64,000 nt of DNA, taken from positions 3,472,001-3,536,000 of the forward strand of contig OZ253444.1 of the NCBI GenBank assembly GCA_965261065.1. Direction: 5' to 3'. Position numbers and translations under genes: made by a program. This DNA comes from JAKZVK01 sp965261065. GTDB lineage: Bacteria > Acidobacteriota > Terriglobia > Bryobacterales > UBA6623. The notes below the pieces were generated by a model. The model saw only the letters and a program-made list of their open reading frames with translations, was not told the DNA's origin and did no database searches. Positions 1-8,320 of this stretch are shown one piece after another. How positions within the stretch are numbered: position 1 is the first letter of the stretch; the number at the start of each line of letters is the position of its first letter.

Positions 1-660
1 CTTATCTGCGTTGAAAACAGCCACAACATCTGCGGCGGCCGCGTCTACCCGCAGGCGGTGCTCGATGAGATCTGCGACGGCGCGCATGATCGTGGACTCA
101 AGGTTCACATGGACGGCGCGCGCGTCTTTAACGCCGCCACCTACCTGGGCACGCCGGTGCGTGATGTGGTGGCGAAGGTTGACTCCGTGATGTTTTGTCT
201 CTCGAAGGGCCTGGGAGCGCCGGTGGGATCGATGCTCGCGGGAACGGGGGAGTTCATCGAGCGTGCGAGGTTGGTGCGCAAAATTCTCGGCGGCAGCATG
301 CGGCAGGCGGGTATCCTGGCGGCGGCGGGATTGGTCGCGCTCGAGAAGTCCCCGGCGGGATTGCAGACCGATCATGACAACGCCCGCTTCATCGCCGAGT
401 CGCTGGCCAAGATGCCCGGCATCGCGATCGACCCGTCCAAGGTGCAGACCAACATCGTGATCTACGACGTCTCGGGAACCGGCATGACCGGCAAGGAAGT
501 TTCCACCAAGCTGAAGGACAGAGGCGTGCGCTCGAACGCGATCTCTGAGCACCAGATGCGCATGCTGACGCACTTCGACGTCAACCGCGAACAATGCGAG
601 CGGGCCATGGCAGTGATGAGCGAAGTGTTGGCGGAATCGAGTGTCCCGGCCGTCGCGTAG
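1..660 (+). CDS. ltaE: Low-specificity L-threonine aldolase, 5' truncated by window edge
   Basis: The frame is open from base 1, so the gene starts outside the window; about 219 residues are visible. The family is a fold-type I PLP enzyme that splits L-threonine or allo-threonine into glycine and acetaldehyde in the cytosol. The start of the visible part, VENSHNICGG, matches the family ENTHN..GG segment. It is followed by MDGARVFNAA (the PLP-contacting Asp-Gly-Ala-Arg) and by the Schiff-base lysine in CLSKGLGAPVGS. RKILGGSMRQAG is also typical. The C-terminal small domain looks complete and ends at TAG 658-660. No partner gene is visible downstream. Confidence 0.9.
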   Translation, partial: LICVENSHNICGGRVYPQAVLDEICDGAHDRGLKVHMDGARVFNAATYLGTPVRDVVAKVDSVMFCLSKGLGAPVGSMLAGTGEFIERARLVRKILGGSMRQAGILAAAGLVALEKSPAGLQTDHDNARFIAESLAKMPGIAIDPSKVQTNIVIYDVSGTGMTGKEVSTKLKDRGVRSNAISEHQMRMLTHFDVNREQCERAMAVMSEVLAESSVPAVA

Positions 661-754
661 CCGCATAGGGTTCGACCATCCACAACCGAGCCCGGACCGC
701 AAGTGACGGGTAGATCGCTTCCAGCAGCCCGTGAAGCCGGGGTAGCCCTCTGGT

Positions 755-1003
755 TCAGACGCAACGCTGCTCAGCCAAAATGTCGTCGGTCGATGGGGTC
801 CCGGGGCTGCCCGCGTATCGCGTCCGCAGCGCCTTTAGCTCTCGAAGCCAAGCCGCTCTGCCGGCCGCGGGAGCCGGCTGTTGAACGCGCGTGAGGCGGG
901 CCTTCACTTTGCCTTGAACGGTGATCAAAACGTCTTCGCCACGGCTCGCCCGTTCCACCAGCTCGGAGAGTTTCGCCTCGCTTTCACGGAGCGTTTTGAT
1001 CAT
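755..1003 (-). CDS. Orphan type II antitoxin, Phd/YefM family
   Basis: An 82-residue protein whose N-terminus (MIKTLRESEAKLSELVERASRGEDVLI) is the Phd/YefM fold signature: strand, helix with conserved Lys-Leu-Ser, then the G(E)(D/E)V(L/V)I strand. Such proteins bind DNA as dimers and neutralise a partner toxin through a C-terminal tail; here the tail is basic and proline-rich. Normally a toxin gene (Doc, RelE or PIN) follows within a few bases. The 95 bp before the threonine aldolase stop hold no such ORF, so this is an orphan. Its own upstream side is occupied by the IS1-family insertion starting at 1043. Confidence 0.75.
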   Translation of the reverse strand: MIKTLRESEAKLSELVERASRGEDVLITVQGKVKARLTRVQQPAPAAGRAAWLRELKALRTRYAGSPGTPSTDDILAEQRCV

Positions 1004-1062
1004 GTAACCATTGTAGTCTCTTCCGTTGGGCTGGGGGAGGCCGGTAGTGGCTCAATTTGAAT

Positions 1063-1575
1063 CTAGGCCGCCTCAACTTTTTCTGTCGCCTCAAGCAGCC
1101 CCACGATGTCGGCGATCTCCCAGAGCCGATCCGTCACACCAGCGGCCATTGCAGGCGTGACCTTCAGCGTCTGGTGAATCCTCACGAAGTTGTAGTGCAT
1201 GAAGTGTAGCGCGATGGCGTGCGCGTGATTCTCGACCTTCTTACTGAACGCATTGGTCAACCGGGTGAACCGGCGCATCGACATCCGCATGGTCAAGTTG
1301 GCCCTCTCTGCGTAGCTGGTCGAGATGTGCTTCGGGTCCGGGTTGCCGAACTTGGGCTCTTTCTTGGCTCCGTTGCACTTGGCGGGGCTGTAGCGCGTCT
1401 CCGGCTCGCTCTCATCCCTCCCGTAGACCTTGACCAGCATGGCGTAGTCCACGCTGCCCCGGAACGCCTCATCGACGGCCTCCAGGTAGACGCGGTGGCC
1501 GTCCGTCGTCAACTGAACCCGATTCGCCAGCCGTGGCGCTAGATCCTGCATAAACTCCCACGCGCTACCCGGCCC
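1063..1575 (-). pseudogene. IS1-family transposase, C-terminal part, N-terminus removed
   Basis: About 170 residues of an IS1-type DDE transposase: WEFMQDLAPRLANRVQLTTDGH contains a catalytic Asp. It is followed by VDYAMLVKVYG, the PKHISTSYAERANLTMRMSMRRFTRLTNAFSKK block and the C-terminal HFMHYNFVRIHQTLKVTPAMAAGVTDR, all family hallmarks. The reading frame runs on through the IS110 left end to 1641, but homology stops at the IS110 boundary near 1575. The first ~70-100 residues, with zinc ribbon and first catalytic Asp, are absent from the element. It cannot be active. Confidence 0.88.
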
Positions 1576-2385
1576 CTGTTTCAATGCATAGGTAGTGGCA
1601 AAGAGGAATCCTCCCGGGGGCAAAATGCTGAGAGCGGCCACGCGGTCGGCTCAGAGCCAATCCCAGGAGGATTCCATGCCAGAACTCTACTACATCGGAC
1701 TCGATGTCCATAAGAAAAGCATCAGCTTCTGCATCAAAACCGGGGACGGAACGATCGTCCAGCGCGGTCAGGTCGCGGCCACTCGCGCCGCCCTGACCGC
1801 TTGGGCGTCAGCCCTCGAGCGCCCTTGGGTGGGCGCGCTCGAAGCCACCCTGTTTACCGGCTGGATTTACGATCACCTCCAGCCCTTCGCCCAGGAACTG
1901 CAAGTCGCACACCCGGCCATGCTCAAGGCCATCGCCTGCGTCAAGAAGAAGAACGACCGTCTCGACGCCACCAAGATCAATGACCTGCTGCGCTGCAACC
2001 TGCTGCCGCGCTGCTACGTGGCGCCGCCTGCCCTGCGCGAGTTGCGGCGCGTGCTGCGCTATCGCAATCTGCTGGTGGGCGAAGCCGTCCGCATGAAGAA
2101 CAAAATCAGCGGGCTACTGATGGAAGTGGGCGAACCCTACGATGCCCGGCGGCTGCACGGGCGCAACTATTTCTACTCCTATCTCGACAGCCTGCGCGAC
2201 ACGCCCGAGTCGGTGATCGAGCTGCTCGCCATCACCCGCGGCAGCCTGGAAATGTTCGATCGTTTGCAGCAGGAGTTACTGCGCGGATTGCGGCGCCATC
2301 CGCTGTTGCGGGAACGCGTCGAGTTGCTGCAGTCGATTCGCGGCGTGGGGGAGGTGACGGCGTTGACCTGGGCGCTGGAGACCGT
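1576..2385 (+). mobile_element. Truncated IS110/IS1111-group element (copy 1)
   Basis: This is near-identical to the left parts of the full copies at 9545-11069 and 38834-40359 (in opposite orientation). It begins CTGTTTCAATGCATAGG, the terminus seen in the other copies, and carries the subterminal repeat GAATCCTCCCG near 1609. Identity stops abruptly after base 2385, in the middle of the transposase gene. The right end with its long non-coding region is missing, so the copy is dead. It interrupts the IS1 transposase. Confidence 0.88.
1676..2385 (+). pseudogene. IS110-family transposase fragment
   Basis: Starts at ATG 1676 behind a strong AGGAGG ribosome site. The first 237 residues match the full copies: N-terminal RuvC-like DEDD domain with YIGLDVHKKSISFCI (first Asp), ALEAT, KKKNDRLDATKINDLLR, and the start of the transposase_20 domain LLQSIRGVGEVTALTWALETV. 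After 2385 the frame enters unrelated sequence and stops at 2497. The C-terminal domain with the catalytic serine region is lost. Confidence 0.88.
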
Positions 2386-2388
2386 GGC

Positions 2389-2628
2389 GAAGTCAAACGG
2401 GACACCGTTCTCCAGGTGCTCTAAGATCACGGTGTGGACATCTCACAACAAGAAGATAGTCCGCCTGGAATGCTCGTGCTTGCCAAGGGCGATCTAGTGG
2501 AAGCGCGGACTCTCCCAGATTATGTGTGTCGCCGCCTTCTGCAACACTTGCACCGCAAGTTCGATGTACCCATTCACCACTTCTACAATCCGCTGATGGC
2601 ACCCGGCGGCGAAGAAACGGTCAACTAG
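2389..2628 (+). pseudogene. Small unknown ORF trapped inside the IS1 element, one in-frame stop
   Basis: The frame reads EVKRDTVLQVL, a TAA at 2422-2424, then DHGVDISQQEDSPPG, LVLAKGDLVEARTLPDYV, CRRLLQHLHRKFDVPIHHFY and a short tail, ending at 2628. Amino-acid composition and predicted helices look like a real cytoplasmic protein of about 80 residues, rather than shadow coding. I do not recognise the family. It may have been a passenger of the IS1 element or host DNA captured between two IS ends. The in-frame stop and missing start say it is no longer whole; a shortened product from GTG 2434 (65 aa) is possible. Confidence 0.4.
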
Positions 2629-3557
2629 CCCCCCGTTCCGACTCCAGCCCTATGGCTTTTCAAATTGAGCCACTACCGGGAGGCCGAGGACAGGGTGCGC
2701 CTCCGCGCAGAAGAGGTGGTCTGACGCGGGTCGCTCAAACCCGGCGTCGAATCGATTCCCTAGACACAGCTCGCCGCTTGGCGAGGGCGGACTGCCGTGC
2801 CGATGCCATCCCCGAAGTGACGGCAGCGTCGAGCAGACGGCGACCAACTAGCGGACAACAAGCCGATTTTGTCCCTTCTTGACCCTGCACATCTCCACGC
2901 ATCCGCCCTGCTGATTCGAGACCAGCAAGTATTCGCCGTCCCTCGACCAGAACTGCTCCACTGAGAACCGATCCAACGTCGGCGGGTCCATGGCGACGCG
3001 ATTGCGGTCCTTGTCGATTCGCCACAGCGACAGCGGCTCCGACGTTGCATTGATCCACGCGATGAGGTGCCAGGGCTTCACCGAATCAGGCGACTTCACG
3101 CTTCCTTCGCGTGCACAATCGACCTTCTCGAGGTTCTTCAGGGGCCACCCCGGCGGGGGTTGCTGCTTCTGTCTACGACCCGACTGCGGCGTCAGGAATG
3201 CGCTTCTCGATACATCGACCGCTCCGGGCGATGGATTCTTCATCGCATAGTAGTCGTGTCTCCCGATGTCGAGTTTTCCGGGGATCCAATGCTGATCGCC
3301 GGCGTACATCAAGTCCTCGGGCTCATCCAAGACGTGGCCCTGGCAAATATTCATGTTCGCTCCGACGGCAGCGCCTAGGGTGTGCAATATCTCGTGCAGT
3401 AAACCAAAAGTGCGCTTGCCCGGATCGCCCTGCGACGTGACAAAGTCTTCATTCTTGCAGTTTGGCCCTCGTAGATAGACAGCTGCCACACGCGACTGTC
3501 CCGCCTCAGCTGGAAATGGAGCACAGCGTTCCGCCGGTAAGCTAACGGAGGGAACGC

Positions 3558-3866
3558 ATGAGGAAAGCACGGAAACACTACACAGCCGAAGAGAAGGTCG
3601 CCATCCTGAGACGGCATCTGCTGGACAAGGAGCCGGTCTCAACACTCTGCGACGAGCTGGCGCTGCAGCCGACGGTGTTCTACCGCTGGCAGAAGGAGTT
3701 CTTTGAGAACGGAGCCGCCACCTTCCAGACCAACAACCGCAGCCGTCGTCAGCCCGAACAGGAACGCATCGCGCGGCTGGAGAAGAAGATCCAGACCAAG
3801 GATGAGGTTCTGGCCGAGTTGATGGCCGAGCACATCGCGTTAAAAAAAAGCCTTGGGGAACTCTGA
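3558..3866 (+). CDS. IS3-family transposase OrfA
   Basis: A 102-residue protein with an N-terminal helix-turn-helix (HYTAEEKVAILRRHLLDKEPVSTLCDELALQPTVFYRWQKEF) and a C-terminal leucine-zipper-like helix (RIARLEKKIQTKDEVLAELMAEH). It binds the element ends. An A8 tract at 3842-3849 near its 3' end (LKKSLGEL) allows -1 slippage into the orfB frame, giving an OrfAB fusion. The AUG lies nine bases behind an AACGGAGGG ribosome site. Confidence 0.88.
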   Translation: MRKARKHYTAEEKVAILRRHLLDKEPVSTLCDELALQPTVFYRWQKEFFENGAATFQTNNRSRRQPEQERIARLEKKIQTKDEVLAELMAEHIALKKSLGEL

Positions 3867-3889
3867 CCAAAACATGGACGCCGCCCGAC

Positions 3890-4822
3890 GTGCGCGACCA
3901 GATCGTCGATTTCGTGCGGCGCTGGTCCGACAAGACCGAGATCCACGCCGGGCGTTTCATCCAGTGGCTCGGCATCGCGCCCAGCAAGTTCTACTCCTGG
4001 CGCCGGCGCTACGGCTCTCTCAACGAGCACAACGGTTGGGTTCCCCGAGATTTCTGGCTCGAAGAGTGGGAGAAGCAGGCCATCCTCGATTTTTATCGCC
4101 AGCATCCGCTGGAAGGCTACCGGCGGTTGACGTTCATGATGCTCGACGCCGACATCGTGGCGGTCAGCCCGTCGAGCGTCTGGCGGGTGTTGAGCCGGGC
4201 GGGGCTGCTGCGCAAGTGGAACGACAAAACGTCGCTGAAAGGGACGGGCTTCCAACAGCCGCTAGAGCCGCATCAACATTGGCATATCGACGTTTCCTAC
4301 ATCAACATCTCGGGTACGTTCTACTACCTGTGCAGCGTGCTGGATGGCTACAGCCGTTCGATTGTGCACTGGGGCTTGCGCGAGGCGATGAAGGAGGCCG
4401 ACATCGAGATCATTCTCCAAGCCGCGAAGGAGAAATACCCGGATGCCAGACCGCGCCTCATCTCCGACAACGGGCCGCAGTTCCTCGCCAAGGACTTCAA
4501 GGAATTCATCCGTATCTCGGGGATGACGCACGTGAGAACGTCGCCCTATTATCCACAGTCGAACGGCAAGTTGGAGCGTTGGCACAAATCGTTGAAGAGC
4601 GAATGTATTCGGCCGGGCGTGCCGCTGACGCCGGAGGATGCGCGTCGGCTGATCCAGCGCTATGTCGAGCACTACAACACGGTGCGCTTGCACAGCGCGA
4701 TCTGGTTTGTGACGCCGGAGGACCTGCTGGCAGGACGGCGGGACGAGATCCACGCCGCCCGCGACCGCAAGCTGGAGCAGGCTCGACAGCAACGGCAGCT
4801 GCGGCGTCGCCAGGCGGCTTGA
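3890..4822 (+). CDS. IS3-family transposase OrfB (DDE integrase core)
   Basis: The frame is open from the A8 slip site, so the functional product is probably the OrfA-OrfB fusion by -1 frameshift; 3890 is the first start-like codon (GTG). It contains HTH_21-like HPLEGYRRLTFMM, then the rve core: HWHIDVSYINISGTFYYLCSVLDGYSRSIVHW (first Asp), RLISDNGPQFLAKDF (second Asp), and SPYYPQSNGKLERWHKSLK (Glu). It ends with the HYNTVRLHSAI segment. The protein looks full length and intact, so the element may still move. Confidence 0.9.
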   Translation: MRDQIVDFVRRWSDKTEIHAGRFIQWLGIAPSKFYSWRRRYGSLNEHNGWVPRDFWLEEWEKQAILDFYRQHPLEGYRRLTFMMLDADIVAVSPSSVWRVLSRAGLLRKWNDKTSLKGTGFQQPLEPHQHWHIDVSYINISGTFYYLCSVLDGYSRSIVHWGLREAMKEADIEIILQAAKEKYPDARPRLISDNGPQFLAKDFKEFIRISGMTHVRTSPYYPQSNGKLERWHKSLKSECIRPGVPLTPEDARRLIQRYVEHYNTVRLHSAIWFVTPEDLLAGRRDEIHAARDRKLEQARQQRQLRRRQAA

Positions 4823-5520
4823 CTGTGGGAGTTACAATGGCGTTGCCGGGTGAAACGGAAGCGGGCTCTGCTGGGAAGCAACCCTGCCGAGGGATAGCCC
4901 GGCGGGCTCATCGAGACGATGACCACGGGCGCGGAAGTCCTCTTTCGCGCTCGTCTCCAAACCCTATCGGATCGATAGACCCTGATGCCTTGAAAATCCC
5001 CGCCCGCAGGGCGGCATCTACACTAACGCGGAGCGCTCGCTCTCCCGTTCCGGCTGAACCGGCACACGACATACCGTACGGGTTTACAGCGGTCGTCCCA
5101 CAACTCTTGTCGTTTTCGCCGTCGTAGTAGACGGCGTAGAGCTTACCGCTATGGTTTAAGCCGATGCGAGCAAGCTCGGCTTCCAAGGACTCGACTGCCC
5201 TATCATTGCGGACCTTCATTTGGTCGTTAGTTTGCTGAAGTTTCAAGAAGGAGATTTCCGCCTTACCCGCGAAGGTATCAACCTGTAGACGACGACCGGA
5301 GGTTTGGGCCGCCAGCCATGACTGCATCGCTGCGATCGAATTGTGCAGTGTGCCGTTCGTATCCCAGCCGTCATAGGTTCCGTCCGAAGGTATTGCGTAG
5401 ACGAAGTGAATCTGATGTTTGGCCGGATTTTCGTCAGGGCGATCGGTCGGCAGTTGAAGCTGCGCCGCGACGACAGCACATGAGGCGATTGCGAGGACGG
5501 CAACGGTCACAAGTCTCATC

Positions 5521-6774
5521 TCAGTCCTTCGCCTTTGGCGCCCGCAGGAGGATGGCGATCCCGAGAGTAACCTGATGATCGACGAACTCAAAACTTGGCG
5601 GCAGCGATCCGTATCTGTATTGCGCTTCGATCTTGATGCCGGTCGTCAGTTGAAACCCGAGGTCTACACTGGCCCAGTACCTGGGTAAGCGGCTCAGCGC
5701 CGGCTGATCATCGTTGTAGCCGGCCCGTTGAAACGGTTCGGGCTCCAGGGGCCATCGAAGCGTGTAGCTGCCGTCGAAACTGACCGGGTGGTCATGATCG
5801 GCCTTCCAGACCTTCGCCACCGCGACCTCGGCTTTCGGACGAAAAACTGAAGTCACCTCTTCCCCATTCGAGTCTTGCTTGACCGTGCGAGAAGTTGACT
5901 TGCCCACTTCGCCGCCGAACCCGAGCGAGTAATTCAAGGGCCTCCACCCGTAAACCCACTTCAATTCAGCGGAGCTGATTAGATTCGTGTTCTTCTCGAG
6001 GAACTCACGCTTGACGATCTCGCCATTGACAAGAACGGATTCGTTCTTGATCTCTCGCTCGAATTCGTATCCCGGTAGGTCGGCTTCGAAGACGAACCAG
6101 CTTCGACCCGTGTCTGACCAGCGGTTCTTGTAAGCGAGGCTGGCCTTCATCGAATCGGGGTCAGCGTTGCGCTGCTGGCCTGCTTCGCCTTCGAATGTAG
6201 GAGCCAAGCTCCCCTAGCGTCCAGAAGAGATGTCGAAGGGATACGAGGCCTTCGCTTTCCAGAAATACAAGGGTTTTGCATCGACGCCGGCCTGAATTCC
6301 GCCCGAGATGTCGATGTCAGCGTCCTTCTGCTCCGACGTGAACTCAAGCGGTCGAAGTCCCGAACGCTGCTCGTCATCCTTCTTGTTCGAGATAGTGATC
6401 GGACTTATCGGGTCGACCGTGGAGCTTGGTTCCGGATGAAAGATGATGGTGAGCTCTCCGTCTATTAACTCTTTCGGGTGCGGGATCATGAAGCTCCCCA
6501 GGGCATCGATCTTGAAGAAGACCGTTCGGGTTTGGTTTTTGACGGTCAGGGACTCGAAGCCCACGCCATCACCACGGAAGTAGACCTTCCAGCTGGAAGC
6601 CTGACGAACCGCTTCCCTCACCTTGTCAAAGTCTTCGTTATTGCCGGTGACATTGACGAAAAACGACGACAATTCGGGATCCCATTCAGCGCGCTCGAAC
6701 CCGACGTCAGCGCGGACTGCCGACGCGACCAGAATTGACCAAACCGCTGCTCTTCTAACGAATTGCGCAAGCAT
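5521..6774 (-). pseudogene. Large secreted protein of unknown family, interrupted by an in-frame TAG
   Basis: From ATG 6774 a signal peptide (MLAQFVRRAAVWSILVASAVRA) leads into 186 residues ending YPFDISSGR, then TAG (6214-6216). The same frame continues at once with GSLAPTFEGEAGQQRN and runs 231 more residues to TGA at 5521. The part after the stop has alternating hydrophobic/aromatic strands and terminal AILLRAPKAKD, suggesting an outer-membrane beta-barrel or surface protein. The simplest reading is one 418-residue protein with a nonsense change (CAG to TAG is a single C-to-T). Alternatively two proteins are made, the second from 6207. It overlaps the gene upstream by 20 bp and is followed one base later by the peptidase start. 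Confidence 0.55.
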
Positions 6775-7168
6775 AGAGCTTGTCCCCCACCGTCATAACG
6801 GTCGTATCGGCGTCGCTGTCTACACAGTTACGATTGGGGACCGGGTGCCCCAGTGCGGCGGCGCGATCGCAGCAGCGGTCTCTGTAGATCAGCCTGACTT
6901 CCTCCATGTGCATGGCGATCTTGCTGCCACCGAGTTTGTCGTCCAAGGTCGCGCCGGCCACGCCAGTCTCTTCCAGTGCAATGAGGCGAGTAACGTCGGT
7001 GTTCCATCCTTGTCCGAGCAATGAATCGGCAGCCTCGTCGGCTAGCGGATCTCCCAGGCCGGTGAGATTTTGCAGCAGCTTTCGATGTTGAGTGCAGTAC
7101 CGTGAGTCCGACCTCGCGTTCCGACTACATCGAACTCCAGCCTGGGTTTTCATTTGGCACTTTGTCAT
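6755..7168 (-). CDS. Cys/His-rich small protein, first gene of the secreted-protein operon
   Basis: A 137-residue protein starting at ATG 7168 with GGAGGA six bases upstream; the longer open frame upstream lacks a better site. The N-terminus has GVRCSRNARSDSRYCTQHRKLL, a C-x8-C-x2-H pattern like the short zinc-knuckle seen in many small phage and host proteins (CxN....S.YC..H). The remainder (LIALEETGVAGATLDDKLGG, EEVRLIYRDRCCDRA) has no recognised domain. It overlaps the start of the secreted protein by 20 bp, so the three genes are probably co-transcribed. The IS630 insertion lies 44 bp upstream and may have replaced the promoter. Confidence 0.6.
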   Translation of the reverse strand: MTKCQMKTQAGVRCSRNARSDSRYCTQHRKLLQNLTGLGDPLADEAADSLLGQGWNTDVTRLIALEETGVAGATLDDKLGGSKIAMHMEEVRLIYRDRCCDRAAALGHPVPNRNCVDSDADTTVMTVGDKLYACAIR

Positions 7169-7212
7169 TGCGTCCTCCGCTCGACCCAGCCAAGTGTGCT
7201 GTCTTACTCTTA

Positions 7213-8292
7213 TTAAGTCTCGCATAATATTATGACACTTTTGGGTTCGCGGGAGCATCTATATAGGTAGGGGCAACCCAAGAGGTGTGAAGCGGGATTT
7301 CCAGGCGATCGAGAAGCGCCGTTTCGAAGCGATGCGGCTGCTCGACCAAGGACACAAGCAGTCCGAGACGGCGCGGCGGCTCAAAGTCGCTCGTCCAACC
7401 GTCAGTGAATGGCGGCGGCAATACCTCGGGCAGGGTGCGGCCGGGCTGCGCCGGACGCAAGCCGCTGCTCGACGCCGCGCCGCGCCAACGCCTGACGTCG
7501 CTGTTGCTCGAAGGCCCCGAAGCTCACCGCTTCCCGACGCCCTTGTGGACCTGCCCGCGGGTGGCTCGCCTGATCGCCGACGAGTTCGGGGTCGCATACC
7601 ACGAAGGCCACGTCTGGAAGATCCTGCGGGCACTCGAGTGGAGCCCGCAACGCCCGGTCGGAAAGGCGCGCGAGCGCAACGAAGAGCGGATCCGCGCCTG
7701 CAGGCGCAAGACCTGGCCCGCCACAAAAAAAAAGCCCACAACGAAGGCCGCACGCTCGTCTTCATCGACGAAAGCGGATGGAGTCAGAAGCCGCATCGTT
7801 GCCGCACCTGGGCGCCGCGCGGCCAGACGCCGGTGCTGCAGTTCAACTTCAACGGGGAGAAACTGTCCGTCTCGGCAGGGCTAACGCTGCGCAACTTCTA
7901 CTGCCGGCTGTATCCCGGCGCGATCGGCGAACTCGAAGTGATCGACTTTCTCAAGGCGTGGGTACGTCCTATCGATCGCCCGCTGCTGATCTTCTGGGAC
8001 CGGCTGTCGGCGCACCGCAGCCGCCTGGTGCAAGAGTTCATCGAACTCTCCGCCGGGCACATCGCAACGGAGTCCTTGCCGCCCTATGCGCCGGAGTTGA
8101 ATCCGGTGGAATACATCTGGGCCTACTGGAAGCAGCACGAGCTGCCGAACGTCTGCCCCAAGGACTACGGGGAGCTGAGCGAGCGCGCTCGCAAAGCGCT
8201 GCGCCGCATGCGCCGCAAACCGCGCTTGATCACGGCCTTCTGGAAGCAGTCCTCTCTTTGTTTTGATTGACGGTATATTATGCGGGACTCAA
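7213..8292 (+). mobile_element. IS630-family element
   Basis: Terminal repeats TTAAGTCTCGCATAAT at 7213 and, reversed, TTGAGTCCCGCATAAT ending at 8292 match at 14 of 16 positions. Both ends abut a TA dinucleotide (7211-7212 and 8293-8294), the TA target duplication expected of IS630/Tc1-mariner. The element is 1080 bp and encodes one frameshifted transposase. Confidence 0.82.
7287..8270 (+). pseudogene. IS630-family transposase with two frame changes
   Basis: The N-terminal HTH (RLLDQGHKQSETARRLKVARPTVSEWRRQY) and the C-terminal DDE core are in one frame. The core shows TLVFIDESGWSQ, LIFWDRLSAHRS and PYAPELNPVEYIWAYWKQ. The middle part, recognisable as GRKPLLDAAPRQRLTSLL…HRFPTPLWTCPRVARLIADEFGV, is in the +1 frame. 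The return to the first frame falls on an A9 tract (7725-7733), a plausible programmed -1 slip site. The earlier +1 change near 7440-7460 has no slippery context and is probably a mutation. With two shifts needed, activity is doubtful. Confidence 0.8.
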
Positions 8293-8320
8293 TAATAGCG
8301 GACTACCGACGGGTAGGGGG

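Larger units (their letters stand above)
1043..2677. mobile_element. IS1-family element with intact ends but rebuilt interior
   Basis: Perfect 19-bp terminal inverted repeats, GGTAGTGGCTCAATTTGAA at 1043-1061 and its complement at 2659-2677, bound the unit. An 8-bp direct repeat GGGAGGCC lies immediately outside both ends (1035-1042 and 2678-2685). This is a classical target duplication of the size IS1 makes. Inside are the 3' two-thirds of an IS1 transposase (minus strand), a truncated IS110 inserted into it, and about 240 bp of sequence with a small ORF that belongs to neither. At 1635 bp it is about twice the usual IS1 length. Confidence 0.85.
3506..5056 (+). mobile_element. IS3-family element inserted in the peptidase gene
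   Basis: Imperfect terminal repeats TCAGCTGGAAATGGAG (3506-3521) and, at the other end reversed, TCAGCCGGAACGGGAG (5041-5056) agree at 13 of 16 positions and coincide with the two break points of the interrupted peptidase gene. The element carries orfA and orfB of the IS3 type. A clear target duplication could not be picked out; at most 2-4 bases are shared. About 230 bp of non-coding sequence lie between orfB and the right end. Confidence 0.78.
2848..5519 (-). pseudogene. Secreted zinc-peptidase-like protein, split by an IS3 element
   Basis: The gene begins at ATG 5519 with a clear signal peptide (MRLVTVAVLAIASCAVVAAQ), four bases after the stop of the upstream gene. It reads about 154 residues to the IS3 element at 3506-5056, and resumes after it for about 219 residues to the stop at 2848. 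The two halves join naturally (…NPYGMSCAG, then QSRVAAVYLRG…). The distal half holds HEILHTLGA, an HExxHxxG zinc-binding motif of the metzincin type, in FGLLHEILHTLGAAVGAN. An intact protein would be about 373 residues and exported. Family beyond the motif is not recognised. It is the last gene of a three-gene minus-strand operon. Confidence 0.75.

Noticed and set aside
3853..5127. 424-codon plus-strand ORF overlapping the IS3 element
   Set aside because: It is a shadow of OrfB in another frame; OrfB has the DDE motifs.
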